Of a stretch of 64,000 bases of DNA, positions 28,350 to 38,143 are shown one piece after another (positions within the stretch are counted from its first letter, which is position 1; each line of letters opens with the position of its first letter). The stretch spans positions 434,001-498,000 of the forward strand of contig JADKDR010000001.1 of the NCBI GenBank assembly GCA_016714535.1, written 5' to 3'. The notes beneath the pieces are model-generated. The model saw only the letters and a list, made by a program, of their open reading frames with translations. It did not search any database and was not told the DNA's origin. The position numbers and the translations under genes were made by a program. Origin of the DNA: Bacteroidota bacterium. GTDB taxonomy: Bacteria > Bacteroidota > Bacteroidia > AKYH767-A > OLB10.

Positions 28350-28948
28350 ATGAAAAAATTGGTCTTTTAATTGGCCTGGTTATCCTGGCATTTATTCTTT
28401 ACAGATTTTTTGCTGGAGGTTTTAATAGCATGACTCAGTATAGCGAAGATGTAAAGTCTCAGTGGGCACAAGTTGAAAACGTATATCAGCGCAGGGCAGA
28501 CCTTATTCCCAATCTGGTATCGACTGTACAACAATACGCAGAGTTTGAAAAATCTACCCTGACCGCAGTAATTGAAGCGCGTAGTAGGGTATCACAAATA
28601 AAAATTGATGCCAGCAATATCACTCCTGAGCAATTGCAAAAATTTCAGGAGGCACAAGGGCAGCTTACTTCAGCATTAAGCAGGTTGTTAGTGGTGAGTG
28701 AACAATACCCAAACCTTAAGGCGAATGAGCAATTTATGGATTTGCAAAAACAATTAGAAGGCTCCGAAAACAGGATAACCGTTGAGCGTCAGAAATTTAA
28801 TGACATTGCCAAAATTTATAACGTTTATATTAAGAGCTTTCCGCGTAACTTATTAGCTGGCATGTACAATTTTACCGAGCGTCCTTATTTTCAGGCCGAA
28901 GCCGGTGCTGATAAAGCTCCTGATGTAGACAAATTATTCAAACGATAA
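28350..28948 (+). CDS. LemA family protein, one frameshift near the start
   Basis: LemA proteins have one N-terminal membrane helix and a coiled-coil cytoplasmic or periplasmic domain. Here the coiled-coil is intact (SQWAQVENVYQRRADLIPNLVSTVQQYAEFEKSTL, listed by landmarks VYQRRADLIPNLV, ARSRVS, SRLLVVSEQYPNLKAN and GSENRITVERQKFND). The usual N-terminus is in another frame: ATG 28350 followed by six A, whereas seven would give MKKIGLLIGLVILAFILYRFF in continuous frame and a 199-residue protein. So a one-base loss at 28353-28358 is inferred; without it the ORF begins at ATG 28430 and lacks its membrane anchor. LemA plus two TPM-domain genes is a common bacterial trio. Confidence 0.9.
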
Positions 28949-28959
28949 TCACGAGACCA

Positions 28960-29403
28960 TTGGCCGACATCACCATTTTTACCGAAGAAGAACGCAATGC
29001 TATACTTGCTGCTATAGCCGAAGCTGAAAAAAATACTTCGGGCGAGATACGTGTGTTTATTGATGATCATTGCCACCAAAGTTCGCCACTCGACAAAGCG
29101 GCCTATACATTTAATCAGCTTGAAATGTATAATACAAAACTTAGAAACGGTGTGCTGATTTATTTATCCATACAAGACCGAAAATTTGCTATCATAGGTG
29201 ATACAGGTATTCATGATAAAGTTGGTGATGGTTTCTGGCACAGCACCCGCGATATTATTATGGAGCACCTAAGAACAAATAAAGTAACCGAAGGTATTAT
29301 TGCCGGTGTAAGAGAAGCTGGCAATGCGCTAAGCAAACATTTTCCATTTGAAAAAAGCGACCAAAACGAGTTACCCAACAACCTTATATTTGGTAACAAC
29401 TAA
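28960..29403 (+). CDS. TPM-domain protein 1
   Basis: 147 residues, TTG start at 28960, 11 bases after lemA. The TPM fold is visible in FTEEERNAILAAIAEAEKNTSGEIRVFI, NGVLIYLSIQDRKFAIIGDTGIH and the EGIIAGVREAGNALSKHF segment. No signal peptide or membrane helix, so probably cytoplasmic. TPM domains have been linked to phosphatase activity in plants and to LemA partners in bacteria; the bacterial role is uncertain. The TAA is followed at once by the ATG of the next TPM gene (29404). Confidence 0.88.
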   Translation: MADITIFTEEERNAILAAIAEAEKNTSGEIRVFIDDHCHQSSPLDKAAYTFNQLEMYNTKLRNGVLIYLSIQDRKFAIIGDTGIHDKVGDGFWHSTRDIIMEHLRTNKVTEGIIAGVREAGNALSKHFPFEKSDQNELPNNLIFGNN

Positions 29404-30232
29404 ATGATCACATTAAAACATATAGGGTTATGGTTACTAATCCTTGTTTCGATGTTTTGTGCCCGGGCACAAAACATACCTGAAGTTCCAAATCCGCCCA
29501 GGTTGGTAAATGATTATGCCAATGTGCTTTCACCTGCTGAAAAAGCTTTGCTTGAGCAAAAGCTGGTGGCTTACGATGACAGCACCTCCACCCAGCTTAC
29601 CATTGTTCTTATTAATTCATTGGATGGGTATCCGATTGAAGTTTACGCAAACGAGCTTGCAAGTAAGTGGGGAATTGGAAGAAAAAAGAAACAATGGCTT
29701 ATTATTACTTGCAGCTATTGCCGACCGTAAAATAAGAATTGAAGTGGGTTACGGCCTTGAAGGCGCTATACCTGACATAAGCGCAAACAGGATTATCCGC
29801 GAGCAAATAAAACCATATTTTAAACAAGGCGAATATTACAAGGGGCTAGATGCTGCAACCGACAAGGCTATAGCACTTGCTAGTGGTGAATATGTAAATG
29901 ACCTTCCCAAAAGCGCTGAAAATCCTTACGGATTTCTTTTTGTGATAGCCATTATGCTCCTCATTTTTGGTGTGGTAATGTGGTTAAAGGTTATAGAAGT
30001 AAAAAGGTATGCGCACTTGAATAGTGTTCCGTTCTGGACGGCATGGGAAATCTTAAATGCAGCCCAAGCGCGTAAGCGTGGCCAATGGAAAAAATTTAAC
30101 GACCGCAGTGGTGGCATGTTCTTTCCTGGAGGTTTCTTAGGTGGTGGTGGCAGCTCAGGTAGTGGTGGTGGCGGCTTCGGTGGTTTTGGTGGCGGTGGTT
30201 TTGGTGGCGGTGGTGCAAGTGGCGATTGGTAA
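29404..30232 (+). CDS. TPM-domain membrane protein 2 (YgcG-like), one frameshift
   Basis: A signal peptide (GLWLLILVSMFCARAQN) and a TPM domain (RLVNDYANVLSPAEKALLEQKL, TQLTIVLINSLDGYPIEVYA, ELASKWGIG) run into a stop, while the continuation (LLLLAAIADRKIRIEVGYGLEGAIPD, ISANRIIREQIKPYFKQGEYYKGL) is in the next frame. The + strand has six A at 29682-29687; five would give GRKRNNGLLLL and a continuous 275-residue protein. A second membrane helix (FLFVIAIMLLIFGVVMWL) and a Gly/Ser-rich tail ending GGGGASGDW complete it, exactly as in TPM proteins of LemA operons. It is the last gene of the run and converges with the TonB-dependent receptor. Confidence 0.9.
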
Positions 30233-30320
30233 TTGCAGTAACCGTTAGCATTTACCTTGCTTATGCATTTAGCCTCGCAATCAATTTAAGCAATAGTTTT
30301 TTTGTGAATTAGTAATAGCA

Positions 30321-32723
30321 TCAAAAATCTATCTTATAATAAAACAAAGGCAAAAAGCCCAATTGATATTCTTCTCTTAAGGGCGATTGGGTAGAAGTGA
30401 CTGCAACCGGTACATACGTTAAACCAAGAATATTTTTTATACCTAATACATTCACCAGATCAACAGCAACTTCATGCGAAACTTTTTTTGCCTGAAACTT
30501 ATATCCAAGTTTTACATCGACACGAAAATAATTTCTAAACTGCTTGATGTTTCGCAACGAATCAACAACCACCAGCTCGCCTTGCGCATTACTAGCAACT
30601 ACATCAGCCGGTGTATAGCGTTGGCCACCTGCCCAGGTTACCTTGGCACCTGTCGAAATCATTTTTGATTTTGACTTTGTCAAATTGAATTCCTTACCTG
30701 CCATCGCATTAACAACAAAATTTCCATTAAAATCTGTATTACGTTTTATGCCATCGCTACCACTATAAGTTGAATTATATAACGATGTAGTTAGGAGAAA
30801 AAAGAACTCACGAGTAAAAAATCGTTCAAGAGTAAACTCCATCCCGTAATTATCGCCTGTGCCTTTGTTTACAAGTTTACCCGGAAAGATGCGCGAAAAT
30901 GATGCCCCTTGATTTAGAATACTGTAAGAAGAAGAAATAATATCCACCGGCACATTGGTAAGATGCTGGTAATAAACTTCGGCCTTAATTCTGGAAAAGG
31001 GAGTGATAGCATAATCGTAACCTGCAACAACATGTTGGTTGGTAAAAAATCCAAGCTCCGAATTAAGCATGCTAGACACTCCGGGAGCATAGGTTTTCTG
31101 TGCAAAATAAAGGTAATAGGGAATTGCCTGATTATGGAGACCATATCCTAAAGAGAAGGAACTTCGATTGCCGGTTTGATAAGCTATGGAAAAGCGTGGC
31201 TCTATAGCTGTTGAGTTTTTATTGACCGAAAACCATTGCCCATGGACGCCTGCCTGCATAGTAATGCGATCATTAAATTTGTGTTTAAATAATATAAAGG
31301 GCTGCAGCATCACCGCCATACCCTTATAGTCGAGTCGCAAATTCCATACGCCAATATCTTCTAAAAATGTACTGTCGCTTAAATCATATTGATATCCATC
31401 GGCAATAATACCTGCTCGTAGCATACTCTTCTTGGATAGTCGCTTGTTGAGTGTGAAATTAAATGTGGCCTTATTGGTGATAAACAAATAATCAAGTTTA
31501 TGTACCAGGGTATCTACGGTAAAATCAGGATTTCGGAACACCAACTCATGCATAGTTTTGGCTTTGGCTTGCTGCACTGCAATAACGGTTTTAGTATACG
31601 TATTATCATTCCACTGCTTGGTATGACTAATACCTGTAACAGCCGTGCGGGTTCTGAAATATTGATCGCGATCCTTATCACCATATAATTCACCTCCCGG
31701 ATCAGTTTGATTACTAACCACAATATCAATTTTGCTAGTACCGCCAAAACCAAATATGGCAAACGTTCCTGCTTTGCCTGCCGGAAGATTGATACGAAAA
31801 TTTGCATCCTGATATGCAGGCGCAGCATTGGTACCAATCTTAATTCCAATATCCTGAAATATTTTTAAGGTGGAATATCGGTAACCTACAAGGTAAGATG
31901 CTCCACTTTTTTTAGAAAGCGGTCCTTCGGCAAAAAGCTCAGTACCCAATAATCCAAACTGACCTGAAAACTCATGTTTTTCAGCATTCCCATTGCGTAG
32001 CTTAATGTCAAACACACCGGCAATGGCATTGCCATACTCTGCCGGAAATGCTCCGGTAAGAAAATCGCTGTTAGCAAACGTTTTGCTGTTAAGCAGATTG
32101 ATGGCGCTACCTGTAGTGCCGGGTACAGCAAAGTGGTTAGGATTTACAACATCTATTCCCTCTATGCGCCATAAAACTCCATAGGGCGAATTGCCACGTA
32201 TCACAATATCGTTGCGCGAATCATCGGCACCTTGCACGCCTGCAAAATTGCTTGCCATGCGCGCAGGGTCTTGCCTGCTGCCCGCATAGCGTTCGGTTTC
32301 TTCTACCGTAAAGTTGCGCGTGCTTACTAAGGTCATTTCATTATTTACCCCTTGTTTATTGCTTCCTGAAACCTCTATAGCCGCTATGTCTTCCACTTGC
32401 TGTTGCAATTCGATAGTCACTTGCACCTCCTTGCCCGAAGTTACATTTAAATAAATTTGCTTTTGGCTATACCCTAACATTTTAATTGATAACGCATAAC
32501 GACCTATGGGAACGTTGGGAATTTTAAATTGTCCGTTTACATCAGTTACGGTGCTTGTTGTAGTGGCACTATCTCCCGCAAGCTTTACTATAGCTCCAAA
32601 AAGTGGCGACTTAATGTCGCTGTCAATTACAATCCCCCTTACGCTTTGTATGCGTTGTGACCAGGCAAAAAGCGGAATCAGGAATACCAAAGAAATACGG
32701 AGTAGGTGTTTAAGGTAATTCAT
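30321..32723 (-). CDS. TonB-dependent outer-membrane receptor with carboxypeptidase-like N-terminal domain
   Basis: 800 residues. Signal peptide (LRISLVFLIPLFAWSQ), then a CarboxypepD_reg-like beta domain (~25-110: VRGIVIDSDIKSPLFGAIVKL, GQFKIPNVPIGRYALSIKMLGY), a plug domain (~115-235: ETERYAGSRQDPARMASNFAGV, NDIVIRGNSPYGVLWRIEGIDV, FLTGAFPAEYGNAIAGVFDI) and a 22-strand barrel ending in an aromatic strand (LGFLPLFYYKIDF). It imports an unknown ligand using TonB energy. It lacks a SusD partner, so it is not a typical polysaccharide-utilisation pair. The tonB gene at 48 kb could energise it, which is inference. Confidence 0.93.
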   Translation of the reverse strand: MNYLKHLLRISLVFLIPLFAWSQRIQSVRGIVIDSDIKSPLFGAIVKLAGDSATTTSTVTDVNGQFKIPNVPIGRYALSIKMLGYSQKQIYLNVTSGKEVQVTIELQQQVEDIAAIEVSGSNKQGVNNEMTLVSTRNFTVEETERYAGSRQDPARMASNFAGVQGADDSRNDIVIRGNSPYGVLWRIEGIDVVNPNHFAVPGTTGSAINLLNSKTFANSDFLTGAFPAEYGNAIAGVFDIKLRNGNAEKHEFSGQFGLLGTELFAEGPLSKKSGASYLVGYRYSTLKIFQDIGIKIGTNAAPAYQDANFRINLPAGKAGTFAIFGFGGTSKIDIVVSNQTDPGGELYGDKDRDQYFRTRTAVTGISHTKQWNDNTYTKTVIAVQQAKAKTMHELVFRNPDFTVDTLVHKLDYLFITNKATFNFTLNKRLSKKSMLRAGIIADGYQYDLSDSTFLEDIGVWNLRLDYKGMAVMLQPFILFKHKFNDRITMQAGVHGQWFSVNKNSTAIEPRFSIAYQTGNRSSFSLGYGLHNQAIPYYLYFAQKTYAPGVSSMLNSELGFFTNQHVVAGYDYAITPFSRIKAEVYYQHLTNVPVDIISSSYSILNQGASFSRIFPGKLVNKGTGDNYGMEFTLERFFTREFFFLLTTSLYNSTYSGSDGIKRNTDFNGNFVVNAMAGKEFNLTKSKSKMISTGAKVTWAGGQRYTPADVVASNAQGELVVVDSLRNIKQFRNYFRVDVKLGYKFQAKKVSHEVAVDLVNVLGIKNILGLTYVPVAVTSTQSPLREEYQLGFLPLFYYKIDF

Positions 32724-32891
32724 TGTAGGGAATAGTTTAATTCTGTTTCTGCAAAAAAAACAAAATATGTGATACCACAGTGTGGTACGTACGAAAAATG
32801 GATTTCCATTTTTTACAGAGCAAGCATAACAACATGTCCTATTGTAAATTCAATATCTAAATATATAGAGGAAGTATTGTTAATTTAAGGG

Positions 32892-32911
32892 TGGCAAACA
32901 ATTGTTTGCCA
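32892..32911. other. Perfect 20-bp palindrome at the 3' end of the DUF5723 gene
   Basis: TGGCAAACAATTGTTTGCCA lies between the stop codon of the minus-strand gene (32914) and the TonB receptor leader. No T tract follows, so it may be a weak terminator or an operator for the receptor gene. The 32724-32891 stretch has nothing else of note. Confidence 0.5.
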
Positions 32912-32913
32912 TG

Positions 32914-34338
32914 TTAAAATCGATTATAACAATCGCTTGGTTTAAACTTGGTGTTTTTCTTTTTTGTGCTTGCAAAAAATTTGAATCCAAAATAGATATC
33001 AATTCCATCAAGGTTATAAAGTCCAGTAAAAGCACCAAGGCGGTCGCTGCCTGCAAAAAACCACTTATACCTGAATGCTAACCCAAGCCGGTGCTGATAG
33101 TAATTGTAAAAGCTATAAGGCAAGGCAATCTCAAACTTGCGTGTTTCGTATCGCGGGGTTATGGCGATTATATCGCTTCGTTGCACCTGATGTGCAAATA
33201 GATTAATGTGTTGCACCCACGTGGCACCAACATATATATGCCTAGTGACAGCATAGTCAGCCTGAATACTAAATGCGGCCGGATGGTACATTCGGAAATT
33301 ATCTGTGATGTACGCACCATCAGGGGCTCCGGTAAATTTTACTCCGAGCATACTATCGTTATATGCCAGATTCTTAAAATCGGTTGTGTCTATTCCTAAC
33401 CATACGGTATTACGATTTGTGTATGAAAAATATTTGGTTTGATTCATGTATTGTATCGTTCCTACATCTATCAAAGAGACTCCCACCCGGTAGTTATACA
33501 GTTTAGCCTTTGCCTTACCATTGTATGCCGATGGGTTGCGACCGTTCATATAATTTAATCCAATATTGAAATGGCCGCCAATGCCTCGAGGTCGCAACAA
33601 ATCAAACGGAGTTATGCGTTGCCCGCCAAATGCGTAACCATAATCCAGATTTACATTACTAACATTCAACTCTTCGGAATTGGGAAGGTAATAATCCATG
33701 TTTTTGCCATCGGCAAAAAAAGCGGCATTACCTATATCAAGCGATCCGGTTACTCCGGTAGTAAGATAATGCAAATCGCTTTGTATCAGGCTTCTTCCAG
33801 AGGTTATCCCAATTTCGTAGAATGACATAAAATTCAACTTGTAAGGGTCGGTGGTGAAATTAATTTTATGTTGGGGATAATAATTAAACCCTTCGAGCAT
33901 AAACTTGGCAATGTGATAGTCCACATCGCGAGCACTCATTGCATGCCTGTATGCTAAATTCCATGCAAAGCCTGAATTTTCGCTGGAGCGCATTTTACCC
34001 GGCCCTCTTACATCAAGTTTATAGTATGCTTGCTTATCGGGGCTTTGTGTATAACGATCGCTTACCGATTGTTTTTTAATATCGCCCTTGGTCAGTTTGA
34101 AAATACTTTTAGAATAACGAGGCAAATACACATAATTGTTATGAACAGATAATCCCATCGAAAAAAGATGAAATTCCTTATTAAACGGAGCACCGACAAC
34201 AGTGGCCGGATTGATATTTAAACCGGTATTGCCCGCAAAGTTGCTTCCTGCTATGCCCAACCACTCTTGCGCTATTAACCTTTTGCCTGAAGGCAAAAGT
34301 GCAATGAGAATGATGAAGTAGAGATATACCCTTTTCAT
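32914..34338 (-). CDS. DUF5723-type outer-membrane beta-barrel-like protein
   Basis: 474 residues. A signal peptide (YFIILIALLPSGKRLIAQ) precedes a sequence with the N-x-N-P-A hallmark (GNTGLNINPATVVGAPF), many amphipathic strands and glycines, and a C-terminal strand pattern (FTGLYNLDGIDIYFGFKFF). This is typical of DUF5723 proteins, probable outer-membrane barrels of Bacteroidota with unknown function. A -7 like TAATTTTG lies at 34356-34363 on the minus strand. The gene is followed by a perfect palindrome and then the TonB receptor gene in the same direction, but ~190 bases separate them. Confidence 0.8.
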   Translation of the reverse strand: MKRVYLYFIILIALLPSGKRLIAQEWLGIAGSNFAGNTGLNINPATVVGAPFNKEFHLFSMGLSVHNNYVYLPRYSKSIFKLTKGDIKKQSVSDRYTQSPDKQAYYKLDVRGPGKMRSSENSGFAWNLAYRHAMSARDVDYHIAKFMLEGFNYYPQHKINFTTDPYKLNFMSFYEIGITSGRSLIQSDLHYLTTGVTGSLDIGNAAFFADGKNMDYYLPNSEELNVSNVNLDYGYAFGGQRITPFDLLRPRGIGGHFNIGLNYMNGRNPSAYNGKAKAKLYNYRVGVSLIDVGTIQYMNQTKYFSYTNRNTVWLGIDTTDFKNLAYNDSMLGVKFTGAPDGAYITDNFRMYHPAAFSIQADYAVTRHIYVGATWVQHINLFAHQVQRSDIIAITPRYETRKFEIALPYSFYNYYQHRLGLAFRYKWFFAGSDRLGAFTGLYNLDGIDIYFGFKFFASTKKKNTKFKPSDCYNRF

Positions 34339-34605
34339 GACGTTTAATTAAAGGGCAAAATTATTTATTTAAAGCTGCCATGTTTTCTTTTTAACCAATT
34401 AATTAATCAAATTATAAATGGGCATATGTTGTAGCCTATTGCTTGTTACGGTAAGTGTATACTACTGATACTAAATTTTTCGCCAAGTCATTTTGACTCT
34501 GTGCTTAAGCCAGCGCCATGTTCCTGCAAAGTTAAGAAGCAAATGCCTGATTCCTTTTCTTTATGAATATGCATAATGACAGGTAGAACATGTCGAAAAA
34601 AAGAA

Positions 34606-35262
34606 TTATAAACTCAAAATTTTATCACCGCCAATAGCAAAAATGCTTGCACCCTTTTCTGCTTTAATACTAACGCCTCCAGTAAGGTTGCCAAAGGCCG
34701 GCAAGAGGCAATGCGTTTGGTTGATATAAAAACAAGGCAATTTCAAATGTTGATGTGCTTTACCGGCAATGGTAATGGCCGGATGTATATGGCCCGAAAA
34801 ACTAAAGCAATCTCCTTTGCCTTTTGCTTCGTGACTGAAGTAAATACCTGATTCCAGATAACTATGGGTATATACGTTTACTTCCAGTTGTTCATACATA
34901 CTATGATCGATTATATCATGATTTCCCTTTATCAAAATTATTTCGAGTGGTGGTAAAGATTTTTTCCATGCGCCAAAAAAAATAAAATCCGCGTTAGCAT
35001 GACTATGAAACATATCACCGGTAATTATTAAACGGCCGGCTTGATGCTGTGTAATTAAAGTTGTAAGCTTGTGCAAATCGCTTATAGCGGCTGCCGAACT
35101 AATAGGGATTCCTGACTTTCTGAAATGACCGGTCTTGCCAAAATGCAAATCCGATAAAATGAGAGTACTCGTATTTTGCCACAGCACACACTTTTCTTTC
35201 AACAAGGTAAAATACTGATCACCGTATTTGAATGAATGCTGCTGTCGAAAAATTTCAACCAT
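34606..35262 (-). CDS. pdeM: Metallophosphoesterase PdeM (ligase-associated DNA damage response family)
   Basis: 218 residues of the calcineurin-like phosphoesterase fold with all metal-binding motifs: LILSDLHFGK (D-x-H), IITGDMFHS (G-D), LIKGNHD (G-N-H-D), and SGHIHPAI (G-H-x-H). The overall layout matches PdeM, the nuclease/phosphodiesterase often encoded with LigD and Lhr helicase; those partners are absent here. It lies 13 bases after the peroxiredoxin gene in the same direction, so it forms a two-gene unit with it. Confidence 0.88.
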   Translation of the reverse strand: MVEIFRQQHSFKYGDQYFTLLKEKCVLWQNTSTLILSDLHFGKTGHFRKSGIPISSAAAISDLHKLTTLITQHQAGRLIITGDMFHSHANADFIFFGAWKKSLPPLEIILIKGNHDIIDHSMYEQLEVNVYTHSYLESGIYFSHEAKGKGDCFSFSGHIHPAITIAGKAHQHLKLPCFYINQTHCLLPAFGNLTGGVSIKAEKGASIFAIGGDKILSL

Positions 35263-35275
35263 GTTGCACGGTTGA

Positions 35276-35740
35276 TTATAACTCGAGTGCCGCCTTTATT
35301 TTTTCAAAATCGGGCACCTCACTGGCGTTATCTAATACTTCAGCATATGTTACTACCCCTTGTTCATTGATAACAAAAGCCGAACGCTTGCTGGTACCGC
35401 GCATGCCAAAGGCAAATACATCGTAGGCTACTCCAAAGGCTGCGGTTACCTCCTTATTGTAGTCACTTGCTAAGATAAAATTCATAGCTTGTTCTTCTTT
35501 CCACCGTGCTAGCGTAAAAAGGCTATCGGTAGAAATTCCTACTACGACTGCATTCAGGTTATTATAGTAGGCAATATCATCGCGCACGCCACAAAACTCT
35601 TTGGTACATACACTTGTAAAAGCGGCTGGAACAAACAAGAAAAGGGCTTTCTTCCCATTTATAGTATCGTTGTTAAATTCCTTTTTTTGACTATCGAACA
35701 TAGAAAAGGCTGGCACCTTATCACCAATTTTTAAACTCAT
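35276..35740 (-). CDS. Peroxiredoxin (Prx5/AhpE-like thiol peroxidase)
   Basis: 154 residues, thioredoxin fold. The peroxidatic site is PAAFTSVCTKEFC with peroxidatic Cys45 and a second Cys50 nearby that could act as the resolving residue. Other typical elements are ALFLFVPAAF, VVVGISTDSLFTLARWKEEQ, FILASDYNKEVTAAFGV and RGTSKRSAFVINEQGVV. It reduces hydroperoxides in the cytoplasm. First gene of a pair with pdeM. Confidence 0.93.
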   Translation of the reverse strand: MSLKIGDKVPAFSMFDSQKKEFNNDTINGKKALFLFVPAAFTSVCTKEFCGVRDDIAYYNNLNAVVVGISTDSLFTLARWKEEQAMNFILASDYNKEVTAAFGVAYDVFAFGMRGTSKRSAFVINEQGVVTYAEVLDNASEVPDFEKIKAALEL

Positions 35741-35870
35741 AATTTCATTTTTTTTGCGAATGTAGTTATTTCGCTAATTAGCTAATGGTGGTAGCTTAAA
35801 TAATATTGGGCGGTTTGTTTTTATTTTAAAACGTCCTGGCTTACTCTTCAAATTAACTAACTAATATTTA

Positions 35871-35878
35871 TAATTTTG
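35871..35878 (+). promoter_or_regulatory. -7 element before the lipoprotein gene
   Basis: TAATTTTG fits TAnnTTTG, 22 bases before the ATG at 35901. No clear -33 TTG. Confidence 0.4.
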
Positions 35879-35900
35879 CTAAACCAAACCCTTAATTAAA

Positions 35901-36770
35901 ATGAACAAATTCAATTGTAATTTACTAAAGGTTACCGCTATTGTATTGGCATGTAGTTGTGGTGCGCCAACAGAAAGAGAAAATAAAAATGCAACTGATA
36001 GCAGCACATCCTCCACGGCAGAAGCCCGACAAGGCTCTTCCACGACCGAAGATAGTTTTGAAAACGATACCATTAGCAAACTACAAGACCAACAAAGCAG
36101 TGCTGCATGGTTTAGAGCCCCTGATGGCAATGTTTACAAAGTTGAACTGGCTGATGAAGATGGCAATTTAGTTACTCCTCAATCGTATCAGGAAAAATCA
36201 GTTAACCCATTATACTGCAGCACTGATTTGTTCTTAGGAATAGAGCGTAAAAAACAAAAGTCAACTTTTCTTATAAAGTTGATGAAAAATTATGCAACGG
36301 TTAATGCCTTGCGAAAAAGTTTTCCATCTGATTCGGTTATGAAAAATCTTTCACCTCCCATAACTACTGACAGTAACTCGTCACGTGTACAACAAGAAAA
36401 AAGAAATGTGAGAATTAACACTGCCTTTATTTACGCCATAAGCCGCGAGGCGGATAACGACTTCCATGTTATTGTAGGCGATACTGTACCATTCAATGCT
36501 GGACGGTCTATTATAGTTGAAATAGCAGGATTACCCAATCCTGCTAATGCTTCAAGCGATACGATACAACATGCGCGTACGGTATTCGAAAATTTCTTTG
36601 GTGAAAAATGTAGTGGAGCTTATAGTGTTTTTACCCCTCCCATAAGGGCCACTATAGCCGGCACTATATTTTATGACATAGGGCACAATCCCGGCACTAT
36701 CGGGACAGGAATCCATAAGCCTAATACATCGTGGGAAATTCATCCCATTAGCGAATTTATTTTTAAATAA
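35901..36770 (+). CDS. Lipoprotein of unknown function
   Basis: 289 residues. The signal peptide ends in a lipobox (IVLACSC) followed by a Ser/Thr/Glu-rich disordered linker (~25-65), suggesting an outer-membrane lipoprotein. The folded part contains YKVELADEDGNLV and a C-terminal half with INTAFIYAISREADNDFHVIVGD, IIVEIAGLP, ATIAGTIFYDIGH and a final TSWEIHPISEFIF. The W-E-I-H-P-(I/V) ending is common in conserved Bacteroidota proteins annotated as hypothetical. Function unknown. Confidence 0.75.
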   Translation: MNKFNCNLLKVTAIVLACSCGAPTERENKNATDSSTSSTAEARQGSSTTEDSFENDTISKLQDQQSSAAWFRAPDGNVYKVELADEDGNLVTPQSYQEKSVNPLYCSTDLFLGIERKKQKSTFLIKLMKNYATVNALRKSFPSDSVMKNLSPPITTDSNSSRVQQEKRNVRINTAFIYAISREADNDFHVIVGDTVPFNAGRSIIVEIAGLPNPANASSDTIQHARTVFENFFGEKCSGAYSVFTPPIRATIAGTIFYDIGHNPGTIGTGIHKPNTSWEIHPISEFIFK

Positions 36771-36842
36771 TCAATTTACGTTCATAGCCTAACTTTAGTG
36801 AAACCAAAAAAACGAGTTAAATGAATTGGTAGATAAAAGGAT

Positions 36843-38123
36843 TTATTTTCTGTCAATTATGAAACGCTTTCCAAAATGTCCTTCGTTCGTTCTGATAACA
36901 ACAAAATAGGCACCTTGTGCTAAGTGACTCACGTTAATGCTTTCGATATTATCTCCATGAGCATAAAAGTTTTTTATCGGTTGTGAGCTAAATTTTCCAT
37001 CAGCGGAAAATAGTTCCATCATAACCTTCGTTCTTCGAAACAAGAGCATAGATAAAAATAACTCATCGTTGTTAACAGTAAGTTGAAACTCATGGGTGAT
37101 GTTCGGAGTTGAGGGTATGCTTGCAAGCATGGTATCGGGATGGAATTTATAAATGGTGCGACCACTGCCTATTAAATTGGTGCTATCAAGTGCGTGAATC
37201 CGATCGATACTAATAAACAAATTTCCGGTTAACGATGTGTTGCCTCCGTCTTTGCTAATGGCCATGCCAGGCAAATGCTGATCGCCAGTAAATAACACAC
37301 TGTCGTTCATAATAGCAATACCTCCTAAATTACCCACATTAGTTCCGTTCATTACATGATGTGTCCAGGTTTTACCACTGTCTGAAGTAGTAAGCAATTC
37401 GCCAAGTGAAAAATTTTCGATCGAGGCCACTCCTATTCCATTTGGTTGAAAAAATATCTTCCATGTATATGTACCCACATTAGGTGCTATTGCATTTTGC
37501 GACTATGTTAGACCACCGTTATCAGTGTAAAGCATATTGGCCTTAAAGCTATTTGCTGCAGTTGCAGCGCCTCCAACAAGTATATGTAACGAATCGAATA
37601 CATAGCAATCTATCAGACAAGAAGAGAATGAAGACAAGTCATGAAAAGCCCAGTTAATGCCGCGGTCATGTGAAATATACAGTTGTGCCGGAGTATTAAC
37701 ACTTCCTACAGCTACAACCATATCCTTATAATGTGCCATACCACAAATGCCGGCATTAGGGCCCGGTAATGAGTCTAATAATTTCCAACTAAGACCACCA
37801 TCAGTTGTGCGAAAAATATTGGTAGTGTTTAATCCTAAAGGCAAAGTACCAACAAAACCAACACTATCATCCAAAAACTCGATGCTACGGATATAGCCAA
37901 ATTTTATGGTATCACAAATGATATTCCATGTGTCGCCACCATCATTGGTCATGTAAATGGAATCTGCTTGTGCTATCCATCCCTTTGTTGGGCTAATAAA
38001 ACTAATATCTTCAAACCGGCCATAATCAGGCGCTCCTGCCACTTTGTACCAACCGTAGGATTAAGCCATTATGTTTAAGCCTGAGACCAAGGCAACAAAA
38101 CTGAGAAGTAATCGAACTTTCAT
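36843..38123 (-). pseudogene. Ycf48-like/BNR-repeat secreted protein gene with two nonsense codons
   Basis: From ATG 38123 the frame gives a signal peptide (MKVRLLLSFVALVSGLNIMA), then TAA at 38061-38063 where a Gln is expected (AQSYGWYKV), then ~185 residues of Ycf48/sialidase-type repeats (ISFISPTKGWIAQAD, TNDGGDTW, RTTDGGLSW, SHDRGINW) to TAG at 37503-37505 exactly at the Trp of the Asp-box TDNGGLTW. The same frame then continues (TSDSGKTW) to a type A sorting domain (AQGAYFVVIRTNEGHFGKRFIIDRK) and a normal stop. There is no frameshift: both stops are single transitions (CAA to TAA, TGG to TAG). The intact protein would have been 426 residues and T9SS-exported. The promoter is still present. 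Confidence 0.85.
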
Positions 38124-38143
38124 AACAATGCAATTAATTAAAA

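Noticed and set aside
29510..30232. Second TPM segment as a separate gene starting at ATG 29510
   Set aside because: The first 60 residues in that frame are out-of-frame translation of the TPM gene; the proper protein is the frame-repaired 29404-30232.
36843..38123. Stop-codon recoding in the Ycf48-like gene
   Set aside because: All other genes here end at TAA, TAG or TGA in the normal way, and the two stops replace different residues (Gln, Trp), so nonsense mutation is simpler.
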